Assembly: GCA_000499405.2 (NCBI GenBank)
Contig: HG738139.1
Location: 566,564-630,563, forward strand
Reading direction: 5' to 3'
Origin: Onchocerca volvulus
Lineage: Eukaryota; Nematoda; Chromadorea; Rhabditida; Onchocercidae
Length of the DNA: 64,000 bases
Shown here: positions 52,971 to 64,000 of the stretch, piece after piece
Layout: the number at the start of each line of letters is the position of its first letter
Position numbering within the stretch: the first letter of the stretch is position 1
The notes under the pieces: generated by a model
What the model saw: the letters and a program-made list of their open reading frames with translations, nothing else
What the model was told of the DNA's origin: nothing
The model's database searches: none
Translations under genes and position numbers: made by a program

Positions 52971-55052
52971 TATATAATGTAAAATAATCCTGCATTTCTT
53001 CTTCTTTTAATGAAGTTTTTTTTTTTGTTTTTTTTTTAATTAAAAAAAAATTTGACTGTTTTTTGAATTTTTTAAATAAAAACGAAAATAACTAGTTTAT
53101 GAATTGTTTGTTGAAATTTTTTATTTAATGCAACTTTGAATTATAATTACTTATTTATTTGTGAATGTCAATGAGTAGAAGCACAATTCATACAATACAA
53201 ATATGAATATAATTAGACCAGTAAATAAGCGTCCAGGCATGCATCCATCCAAATGTTTTGTTTATTTTTGGATGATCGAATGAGTGGCTACCTGCCATCG
53301 ATGCAAATAGGTAGATCGAATGGACAATTGATACAAAAGATCGGATTTGTTGGAAGGTTATGTGGGAATGCAGGATGTCCACTACTCTTGTCCTAATCTG
53401 TTCACTAAACAATAACGAAACGACGATACCAATGTCAACAAAATTATCTGAAAATTCGAATTCATTCCAAATTTGATCCATTCATTGAACCGTTTCTTGA
53501 ATATCATTTTTCTGTTGCTGTTCCAATAATTTCAGATAATATCGAGATGGAAGAAGTTTATCAATTAGATATCTGAATAATGAGTGAGAAGATTGAAATG
53601 AAAAAAAGTGTGAAAAATCGATAAATTAGGAATTGAAAGTAAGTTCAAAAAAAAAAAACGAGAGGAAATGATAGAATGAATATGAGTAAATATATAAGTA
53701 ATTCAGAAATATTTGAATAATTGCAAGAATATACAGAAGATTAAGCTTAAAAGGCAAAAAAACTGTTGGAAAAAAGTTTTAAAAATAATAGTCTGCAAAT
53801 AAATGCATTCTATAAACTTAAGCGATATTTTAATCATTATTTCAGATTTGTCCATCAAATTTTCTTGCTATTATTACAGTATAATAAATAGCAAATTCTT
53901 TTTGACACGAAACATTTATTATGTCATTAATTTATTTCAGTAATGCTATTAATAATCATAAAAAATTTGAATATAAAAAGATTGTACCCTTATGACAAGA
54001 ATTAATTGTCCATATTATAATGTACATTTAATTTAATTTAAAATAAAACTTTTTTTTAAATATTATTTTAAACTGAATACATGCTAAACAAAAGTATGCT
54101 TATGTTTCTCCAACAGGATAACTTAAGATTCCAAGTACAAAATCCTAATTGGCATCCAAATAATTTGTTTCGTTATCATTTCATGATCGAAATTGTGCTG
54201 GAAAAATGAAAAAAATAATTCCCATTTTTCCATTCATATTTACTCAAAATTATTTGATATCCCGTTCATATTTACTCAAATATTATTTGGCGAGAGGAAT
54301 TTATTTTCATTCTTCTAATAATATTATTTCTCTAGCAAATATCGTCCCATTGATATTTATTTATTATTATTTGGTAACAAAAATTCATTTCCAGTTCTAA
54401 AAATAATGTTCTTCCATAGTAAATATCATGCCATTCATGTTTGTCTAATATAATATTATTCAAAAAAAAAAAAAAAAATTAATTTTCTAATAATACTGCG
54501 AATTAGTTAAAAGTTTTTCGTCGAGAATTTAGAACAGTAAGAAAGTTGATGCGAATGCAGTAGATTGCTTTTATATATGAAAACGAAATATAATTATCGT
54601 AATGTTGCAAACCCATCGTTTTGTTATTCTAACAAATATATTGGTCATCTTCGAGTAACGAATTAATTAGTTTAAAAATGATGAAAATGACCACTTTATG
54701 CGTAATAAAGCTTAATTTTAAGCAAAGAATTATGATGACATATATGTTAGTTCTGTTGTAAACAAGTATTAATTCAAAATTAAGTAATTGAATTACTCAA
54801 TCTGTGCAAATTTAATTACACAAAATGAAAAGCTTTCATTGAAAGATTGAAGATGAAACAAAAAAAAAAAAAAAAAAGAAAAAAAGGATGAAAAATAAGA
54901 TGACAAATGGGATGAGATTGCTTCGCCGGAAATAGTTTAGTCAAATAAAGTATACATTAAAAGTAAAATGTGTTTCACGCAGCAGGAGGTAAGGTCATTT
55001 TGATGTATTGTTTGCTCGATATTGGAACCAATTTTGATCGCTTACAAACGGA

Positions 55053-55115
55053 TATAAAAGGACGAAAATGGAACGACAAGTCATTTAACAATTGAGTACC
55101 ATCAATTGGTACTCA
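55053..55115 (+). promoter_or_regulatory. TATA-like motif followed by a hairpin
   Basis: TATAAAAG at 55053-55060 is followed at 55093-55115 by TGAGTACC, a 7-nt loop and GGTACTCA, a perfect 8-bp hairpin. The hairpin lies where a TATA-driven transcript would begin. No reading frame or known RNA follows. The combination may be chance. Confidence 0.25.
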
Positions 55116-58100
55116 TCATTTTTCTACAAAAATTATTTCAATAATCATTTCAGGTTGGCATCATTTAATCGCTTTATGGTACTTTGACAGAAAATGCATC
55201 TAAAATGATTGGATGATTTGGTCTGCTGAAAAAAAGAACGAAAAAATCAAAGAACTCCATGAATTATAAATGTATTGTTTTAGAAATAATTTTTTTTTTT
55301 TATAAAAAGAAAATGATAAATTCCAATTCTTTTTTTTTTTTTTTTTTTCATCAAGAATCATATTCTCTCATTAAATTTTAATTAAATCAATATGAGATTT
55401 GTTGAAAAATAGTACTTATTATAGATTGATGAAAATGATAAAAAGGAAAATGTCTACAGGTTTAAAGAAAAGGTAAAAGGTTATATTGAAGGCATATCAT
55501 TACCGTCAAAGGGTAATATTACAAAAGATGATTGATTAAGGTGATCGGAGCGTGACATGTCATCATCCGAAAGATAAGTGAAAATGAGCTAACCTCCTGT
55601 TTTCATATCATTCGACTATTTTTTTTATGTTCTCTGATCATTCGTACTGGCAATATTTCATCTCATAAATTAACATTCTAACATATTTACAACTTTTCAA
55701 TTGCTATAACAATTATTTAATTAGCAATTTCAAATTCAAAAAAACCGGAGATAGTAAATGTGTAATAGATTTTAGTCCTTTATTCTGTTTACATTTAATA
55801 TTTAAATTTCATTTTTATAATTAGAAATGGTCGATTTTGTTGCCAATTAAGATTTACACCAAAAAAAAAGAACGAAAAGTTAATAAATTAATAAATGTAA
55901 TAGCAATGCAAAGGAAATCATTGATTGACATTTATAAAAAATTAAATGTTTATTAAAATATTATTTAGAAAAAAAATTCAAGCAAACTTAGAATTTGGCT
56001 CAAATCGATTAGGCTCATTTGCTCATTTTGCATTATATGCTGAATATTTTATGTGCTCATTGTTTGGATAATAAAAAAAAAGGAAAAAAAATGGGGTAAA
56101 TTGTCGACGTAAAATAAGGATTCGGATAATTTCAATATTTTAAACTATGAAATATTTGTTCAAATTTCGATCAATTATTAATTTGCATATGAGTACTACT
56201 AATTAATGATTAACAATATGTCAAACACTTCAATTTGCATATTTTAAAACTCAAGACCACATTTATTTCCTCATCCTCTTTCTCAGACATATTTCTTCTT
56301 TCTTAATTTCAATCATCGATGTTTGCCATTTTCTTTCATAAATTTATGACAATACAACTTCTCTTCTATTATTCTTTTAAGAGTTTTTAAAATTTCGATC
56401 ATTCGAAAATATTTTTCTCGAAAACATCCTTGTTGGTATAATGTCGCTGAAAAGTAATGTCGCATTCATGAATGAGAGCAAACAAATGAAATTTTTTTTT
56501 TGTGTGAGTTTTATGGCTAATTTTTTTTTTTTTAAATGTGATTAGAAAGCTTAGGAATATTATTTGGTAGTCCTTTAAATTAATGAATTTCTTTATATCC
56601 TACCTAATTTCAAAATCAATTAATTTTTCTTTGCCTTCTTTTATTTCATGTTTAAATTATCAAAAACTATTATGATAATTTTTCATCAAAGAATCTTAGT
56701 CAATTCTTGAATTTCTCAGAAATTTTTTCTTATTATTTAATGAAGAAATTTAAATTTAAAAATGAAATTACTAATATTATTTGTAGCAATTATTATTAAT
56801 GGCTGATGAAATTTATTAGTGTGATATGTTAATATAAAAATAATTTTGTTAATTTAATAAATAAAATTTGACTCATTCTTATCGTTTATTAAACTTTTAT
56901 ATCCTAAATAAATAATTTTGAAATTTTGCTTAAGCTGATATCTTCCACCTATACTTTAAACTCCAATTCTCAAAAAAAAAAAATTTTTTTGATTTTAATT
57001 CATCAATTGTACTTTCATTGATTTTGATCAATAAATCGTAGCTTTTAACAAATTATTCTGATGTGTTGAATACGACTATTAGTATAAGGCATCTTTCGAT
57101 TATTCGAAATCGAGAATCGATGATAAATACATCAAAGTGATAACTGTTACATGGAAATTATCACTAAACGACTAATATTGCCTTCAAAATAATTCATCGT
57201 AATTTAACTAATGTATTTAGATTGCTCAATCTAGATTAAGAATGAATAATTCAATAGAAATATTAAATATTAAATAATAGCTTAGTTAGTAAAACAATAT
57301 CAAAATACGAGAAATATTCTGGTTTAAAATAATTATGGCAGTGATAGTAATCATAATATTATAAATTAAAATCAATATAATATTTTGGATGAATATATCA
57401 TGTCAAACTAAATATGAAATACAAAATCGAAAAATTTAAATCAACAATTTATCGTTCGCATAAATGAATGATCTTTCCTTCCGATGAATTGGACACGGAA
57501 AATTTGCATTTAACGATGATGAAAGATGAAAATTGTAGAATGGCAAGAAGGAAAGGAAGAAGAAAAATGGAGGAAAATGTATGGATTGGAGTCAGTTAAA
57601 ACCAATTCTGATGGAAAAGACTATCTTTGTGAGGCAACCAACAATATTGTCCTCTGGAGAATTTACATTTGTCTCTTTTATAGCTTAATCATATCTACAC
57701 ATATCTGCATAATGAAGTTTTTCAGATCAATTTTTTCCCATTTTTTTTTTGCTAAATTTTTCCTCAAAAAATTTAAAACCCATTCCAATTTAGAATTTCA
57801 ATTTAGAATTTTCCCAGGAAAAAAAAATTTGAAATCAATTGCATTTTAGAATTCCAATTTAGAACTGTTTTTGTTCCGAAATAACTGAAAATATTTGGAA
57901 CGAAATAAATAGGTATATCCGAAATATTGATATAATCAGAAAAAATCTGAATTAAAAATATTTATACAACTAGCAATAACTGAATCAAATACTGAAAATG
58001 CAAATTAGCACAAATCGATTAAACTGATAAATATTGATAATAGCAACAATTTAATAATAGTTACTTTTTCCAATTTTATTGCCTAATTCTTTTGTGAAAT

Positions 58101-60060
58101 GTTATTAATATTTCCATTCATTATTGAATAAAAATCAAAGTGAGAGTTTCCTTTTCATTCTGATTATGTATATCAATGTATTATTCAAGAAACTATCCAC
58201 CATTTAAATATCATAAATGATTAAATAATTGTTATCTTAAATTATTATCTTAATAATTACTATCATAGTTTTAATAATAATATATTATAAAAAATTAGAT
58301 GAAATTCTTTTAAATGAATAAAAATCCCACAGATAGGATTATTTGAAACGAAATAAACGGGCCTAAACTTCAAATATCAATAACAAAACATTGATTATTA
58401 ATTGCTGAAAAGGAAATTTATTAAAATAATTGAATTTTTTTTATTCAGATTATTGGAAAGAGTATAATATGGGAAAGAAATCTGTAAATTTTAAACTTTC
58501 ACGAACAGCTGCTGCTTTTTAAAATTATGAAACTGCCATAAATATGATGAAAACTATTTGATATTATAACATATTTAAAATAAAAAGGAAAAAAAGATGG
58601 AAATTTCTAACGTTTATGAAACGTTTGTAACCGCAAATTGACGATGAATATCCAACGGAAGCATTTATCAAAGTGTAATAGAAATGTTAAACTTCAATAC
58701 TTGACCGAAATTAACAACTGTTACATTTCATTTTTAATTTCTGTTAATTTTGGTCTTGAAAAATTAAAACAAATCGATTGTTAAAAAAATTGTTATGTCG
58801 GATTATCGAAATAAGTTCATTATTGGTTGCAGTTATATTCCAGCGATAAGATAACTAAATTCTGATTCTAGCTTTGCAATCATTTTTGCAAAATTCACTT
58901 TCCAATTCAGTTCATCAATTATTCATCGATAATGCAAATTTGCTGAATTGAAAAATTTTTATGCAAAGAAGGACGAAATGAATCAAATAATTGATTGAAA
59001 AGTTCATTACGAAATTCAATTGGAATTAATCGAGTAAAACGATGTATGAAAATTTCATTTTATTGAAATTTTTGTTAACTTCTTGCAATTCTCAGTGAAT
59101 TAAATAAAACAGGGAAAAAGAAGTTAATTATAGTAATCAATAAATGCAAAAAACAATCACCCACATCACACACACACAAACACTAATATGATTTCTTTAA
59201 GTAAAATACATTGTTTATTGAACAGTTCTTTTGAAACATCAAGAAATTTTGAATAATTCAAAATCGAAATGAAATTTCATTCAATTTTTGATTCATAAAA
59301 TAATAAATAATTCAGATGAATGAATATGAATCGTCTTAAAGTTGTCTTAATTTATTAATCGATGAACAGTACTGCAACTTCAGGAATCTCAACTTTAAAT
59401 AAGTATTGTAATAAATGTTTGCTTCATAATACGCATAAATATAATTTAACTGCTTTTTTTTTAAATTTGAATGCCTAAACCTGATGTAGCCTATTTCAAA
59501 ATTTGATTGTCAAAATAATCATTTTAATGATACTAAATTGATCAGCTGATAATATAAAAGTAAAGGCATGTATCAAAAAAAGGAAGCAAAATTTTTTGAG
59601 ACAAAATATTCGTTCATTTAAGAAAATAAAATTCAATTTACAATTAAAAAAAGATTTGTTAAGAATAATTTTAATTTCAATCAAATGGGAAAAAATATTT
59701 GTCTCAAAGCAGCGACTATTATACTCATGCTAATTTGCATGAAATAATGAAATGAAACTGAATTAAAGAATGAAATGAATAATTTAAGTGTCCACAAATT
59801 TCATAAGATTTATTTATCAAATAATTTGTTTATTTTAAAAAAATTTGCGAAATATGGGCTACCTATTTAATAGCACATTATATGAGCAATAAATAATGTT
59901 TGCTATTATTTATTTAAATTTTAGAAATTACTGTGAAATTTAAGGTTTAAATTAAAATCCATTTAAAATATGTAAAATTTAACCATATAGAAAGCAATGA
60001 AAGTAGTAATAAGTGATATATTTATTTTTATCTATATTTAGTCGGGATAATTCAAGGAGT

Positions 60061-60250
60061 AAATGATGATTGATAATAAGTAGTGATAAATGATAAACAG
60101 CAATTTGGTGGCAATTTTGTAGAGATAAATGATAAATAGTAATTTTGAAGAAGTGGAGGTACTAATCCGATGATTACAATGATAAATGATGATGAGATGA
60201 ATGTTATTTGAGAATTTGATGATGACAAGTGATGAATAGTGTAATCGGGA
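60061..60250. repeat. Imperfect GATAAATGAT repeats
   Basis: GATAAATGATAAA segments recur at 60085 and 60124 (39 nt apart) and GATAAATGATGAT at 60181, with related TGATGATT pieces around them. It is a loose tandem repeat of GAT/AAT units. Confidence 0.6.
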
Positions 60251-62428
60251 GATGTTGAACATAATTCAGCATTTCTAATTAGTAATACCGGTGAACTAAA
60301 TTGGTACATTTTACGATTGTAAAATTGGGTTATTTTATTTCAAAATGAAAACCAATCGATAATTTGAGAAAATTTATTGCCAACATAAAGACTATTCATT
60401 TCCTCATTTGAATAATTGTGCATTATTTATTTAATTTCTTTTCCTATCGTACTATTGCACCAAAGAAACCATTAATAAAATAGCCAACATGGAGAAAATT
60501 TAAGTTAATCAATTAATCAATTAACCGATCAATAAAGGTTAATTAATCAAGCTATCAATATTACTGCTAAATTTCATTTTTTCATACTTTTAATTTAATG
60601 ATCATTTTAACGAATAAGTTTTATGTTAAAAAAATACCATCCTAGCAATTATTAATATGAAATGATTTTGAAAGTAAGCGATTTCCAATTGTAAAAAGGT
60701 TTAAATTCATTGTTTAGAGCTAAATAACGGAATAGTTAATATAAATTGCTACGGAAAATAGAAATATTTATTTTAAATTATTCCAAAAAGTTGGAATCAT
60801 TCATTTCGGATTATTTGTTTCTTTTTTAAGATAAGTCGAACAGAAAAGAAAAGCAAAAAAGTAAATACAAAACAAAACACATTAATAAAGCAAGATGGCA
60901 ACTTTTTCCGTCTCATGCAAATTTTCATATATTAAAAAATTCCTTTTAAAACTTTTCTTTTGCCTTATAAAAAAAAACTTTTCGTAACTTTCCAAAAAGT
61001 TTATTTTATAATATCTTCCGAAAAAATTCGAGAAAATTATAAAAAATTTGTGCACTCATTTAGTTTTTTTTTTTTTTTTTTTTTTAAAATAATGACATAT
61101 TTAGCAATAAAATTTATTAAAATTGTTCATTTTCAAATTTGAGGAAGTAAATAATAAAGTCTAAATATTTGCTAAATTCAATAAATCTAACATAAACTTC
61201 AGGTATGAAAATAAAGATTATGCATGCTGTTATCGTTAACTGAAAAATAGTTCGTGTAGTTCGCATATCTTGCAGCCTGCAAATGCAATATATTAATACA
61301 TTCATGCATGAATGTCAAATAAGTATTGAATCGTTCATAAGTAATTCTTTATTGAGAATTGATTTTATCAACTTATTGAAGCAAAATATCTATAAAAATG
61401 AAATTTGATGTGCAAGCATTAAGAGAGTGACAAGACTGTTCAATTATCGATAACAATAATAATGGTGAAAAACTTAGTTTTCATTTCATTACATTTTTAT
61501 TAAAATTAACATTGATTTTTTGACCAACCCGATAAATCAAAAAAAAAAAATGGTTATTGCCATTCATGGCAAATAGTCGGTTAGAATTTATGATAATAAT
61601 TAATGATATTATATTTTCAAAATCATCAATATTATCAGGATCATCATGAATTAGAAATTATTGAGATTCATAAAATTGTCAGCTTAGCATGATATTACAA
61701 TCACTTGTTAACTGAAAATCATGAAGTTAGTCGTCATTTGCTTTTTTCTTTTTGTTTGATGGATATTTTATGATTGCAAACATAAAATGAACAAATTTTT
61801 GTTTTCTAAATTTGTTGTGCTAGAAGCATTTTTTCCATCATTTTATTCATCGGAATACAAATAATCAATATTTAACAAATATATGCACTATTTTATTTTA
61901 AATCTCTCTTTCATTGTTCTTCAAATAATTAACTTTTTTATCTTAATTTTAAAGCATTTAAATGTTTCAAAATTTTATTGGAAATTTTATCAAATGTTTA
62001 TCTTTTAATTAAATTTTTTTTTTTTTATTAGAAGAAATGAAATAGATTTATATAAAATAAATCGATTAAAAGTGTGTTTATAGTAGAATATGATTGATTT
62101 CATTTAATAATAAGAGAGAATTGTATTTAAGAAAATGGAAACATCAATAAATGTAATATTTGAAGATCTCAAACATATAAATGGCAAATAATCAACACAG
62201 ATGAGAATGTATCCGTCATGGCAATGTCATGGTCACTGATAATACGGGAAAGATTTGATAATATTCGATTACAAATTTCATTTCTTCCTCTTTTATCATC
62301 TCATTCCCACTTCTTCTTTTCTTTTTCCTATTCATAAATTTTTTTGAAAATAGTCATTTAAAATCAAAAATAAAAGTAAGTTTTCTTAGTTTATTTGCTG
62401 CATTTATCGATGTTACAATTCATCTGCA

Positions 62429-63783
62429 ATGCTGATTCGTCGATGTTTATTCAATTCCTTCTGTATACCGTATCAATTACGCATAATTCACCTATTTTCT
62501 AAAGTATGCTTAATATTGGCTGGATTCTTGTGTGCCATAGCAGTTTATTACCGTACCACCAATATTTGGACAATAAAAAATATCGGTGATGCATTTTTAT
62601 ATCGAAAAAATCCATCCAGGCCAATCATTTTTGGTGCTTTTCCTCGAGTTCATGCCGAACAGAATGTACCGGGAAATTATGTGGTCAGTTCTAATATTTA
62701 ATTTAAGTAAATAAATTTCATTGAGGTTACTTTATATAATCATATCTTTAAATGAGCTTCAGATTCATGATAAATTTTGCAAAATTTGAATTATCGAAGA
62801 AAAGATGAGACGATTATTATAATTTCAGGTATTTCAATTTCTTGGTGATGTGCAACAGGCATATCGATTGTATTGTTTTTCAACAACTCAAAATGGTAAA
62901 CAAATTGTTTACCGGGCTCATATTCAACGAATACATCAAGGAAAACGATTTATAAATGACATTTGTTCTATGGCTGGTTTTATTGCTGAATGTCGTGTTA
63001 CAAACGAATTCTTACCATTTATACGGTATAAATATTACTGTATGCGAAATGATTGTCTTTTTATGGTGCCAGTCATTCATACAATTGAAAATTAAAATTA
63101 TGGAATCAGAATTCTAACTTACCTAAAATATTTACTGTGGTATAATGCTATCATATCATTCATTTACCCAGATATTTGCTGATAATACTTCTAAACATGT
63201 TATTCTATGCTATAATTTATCTATAAATTAAAAAATTTGAAAATTTCTGTCAACTTACAATATATTTGAAATTTCGTTTTTGTTATCCACTCTGAACTAT
63301 CTAATCCTAGAAAGTTTAATTCAAAGACATTGAAAATGCTATCAAATATGAATGTATATGCAAAAGATTGATTGGCACGCATTTTATATTATATTTAAAT
63401 ATATAAACTCGGAAATTTCCATCAATTGAACAAATTTGAAATAGTAAAGTTTCAATTTTCTTTTCGAATTTCAATTTTTCAATACTTTTTTCATTGTTGT
63501 TTTGAAATTTATCGTTGAAAATTGAGCTTAAAAAGTTGGAATTATAGAATAAGTACAAAGCGTAACATGGAAGAATCACTTAAAATACCAATTGAAAAGG
63601 TATTTGAGACGAAACGACATAAATTGGTCGTTTGTATGGCACCAACCTATGCTCTTATCGAATGGCGTATTTTACTTCTTGGCATTGAAGTTTGGCTTGC
63701 ACTTGGCGCTACTAAGATTATCATTCCGATACAGTCGATTTCACGTGATGCGTTTAGAATACTTCAGGAATATGAACGTGATG
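62429..63783 (+). CDS. Glycosyltransferase family 92 (DUF23) protein, 5' part
   Basis: Family members are Golgi type II membrane enzymes; C. elegans GALT-1 adds galactose to core fucose. Exons 62429-62683, 62829-63025 and 63548-63783 give 229 residues before the gene leaves the window. Residues 26-41 (VCLILAGFLCAIAVYY) form a single membrane anchor after a short cytoplasmic tail. The lumenal part carries QQAYRLYCF, ICSMAGFIAEC, then the family hallmark KLVVCMAPTYALIEW with IEVWLALGA and RILQEYERDG. The catalytic DXD-type region would lie beyond the last donor (G|GTACGT at 63784). The exon 2 end is uncertain: reading on gives a stop at 63095, whereas the donor after CCATTTATACG restores frame with exon 3. 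A TTTTCTTAG upstream of the ATG (62388-62389) may take a spliced leader. Confidence 0.75.
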
Positions 63784-64000
63784 GTACGTGTAGCATTGAA
63801 ATATTCAAATTCACGTAATTTGGTATTCCTTCATTTCAGAAATTTTAATGATATGAAAAAAATTTTTTTCGCAACTTTTTGTATTTGTTATCAATTTTTT
63901 GATTTAAATTACTTCCACTTTTATAGCTCTTACGATTTAACTCATAAACTTCATAACGAGTAAAAGTGCGAAAAAATTTTTTTACAACTTGGTTAATTAT
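63784..64000 (+). other. Probable intron of the GT92 gene, cut by window end
   Basis: It starts with GTACGT. A CTTCATTTCAG acceptor-like site at 63840 would, in the required phase, run into a stop within six codons, so the next real exon probably lies beyond the window. If that acceptor is used, the gene is truncated and likely a pseudogene. Confidence 0.4.

Larger units (their letters stand above)
43247..62428. other. 19-kb gene-poor stretch
   Basis: No exon chain is supported. Noted items are two isolated reading frames (48106-48361, 52410-52652), a 9-bp hairpin with a 4-nt loop at 45225-45246, a TATA-like motif with a hairpin at 55053-55115, the 39-bp array at 52815-52970, a related-period repeat at 60085-60200, and poly(A)/poly(T) runs. 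Everything else is AT-rich and unrecognised. Distal regulatory DNA or long introns of unseen genes are possible. Confidence 0.5.

Noticed and set aside
53188..53481. A 97-codon minus-strand frame and an overlapping plus-strand frame in a slightly GC-richer patch.
   Set aside because: No motif and no splice or trans-splice signal; composition is rich in Ile, Ser and Phe on the longer frame.
57526..57849. A 107-codon plus-strand frame starting MKIVEWQEGKEEEKWRK.
   Set aside because: The second half is Phe/Lys low-complexity sequence from AT runs; no domain or splice support.

Overview
The window is eukaryotic nuclear DNA, very AT-rich by eye and gene-sparse. Genes are split by GT-AG introns whose acceptors often read TTTCAG or TTTTAG. 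Several start codons sit just downstream of an acceptor-like AG, as expected for spliced-leader trans-splicing. Together with a GT92 (DUF23) glycosyltransferase, small secreted Cys-rich proteins and the intron sizes, this points to a nematode, plausibly a clade III (filarial-type) one. The species is inference; I could run no search.

Layout. 1-15,145: no gene I can support. 15,146-22,594 (minus): a complete nine-exon MAPK15/ERK7 atypical MAP kinase gene, whose 2-kb intron 6 holds a decayed Helitron-type helicase fragment and a 150-bp duplication. 22,600-31,600: intergenic, with a Thr-codon (ACT) microsatellite, a 74-nt pre-miRNA-like hairpin and two degenerate arrays built on TTCCGG. 31,609-32,858 (plus): a three-exon gene for a 67-residue charged amphipathic (LEA-like) protein. 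33,200-33,780: a CTGCAG-bearing short tandem array and a tRNA-like (SINE or tRNA pseudogene) element. 34,954-36,166 (minus): a two-exon gene for a 55-residue secreted four-cysteine peptide. 38,805-43,246 (minus): a seven-exon gene for a 367-residue secreted protein with twelve cysteines and a GPI-type tail. 43,250-62,428: a 19-kb stretch with only weak candidate exons and short repeats, including a 39-bp-period array. 62,429-window end (plus): the 5' part of a GT92 family glycosyltransferase gene, cut by the window edge.

The genes do not form one pathway. MAPK15 is a signalling kinase; the four-Cys peptide, the 12-Cys protein and the GT92 enzyme all enter the secretory route (secreted, GPI-anchored and Golgi type II membrane); the amphipathic protein looks cytosolic. 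Exon models were built by hand by matching splice phases; every junction in the MAPK15, 12-Cys, four-Cys and amphipathic genes preserves the frame. The weakest junction in a named gene is exon 2/3 of the GT92 gene.
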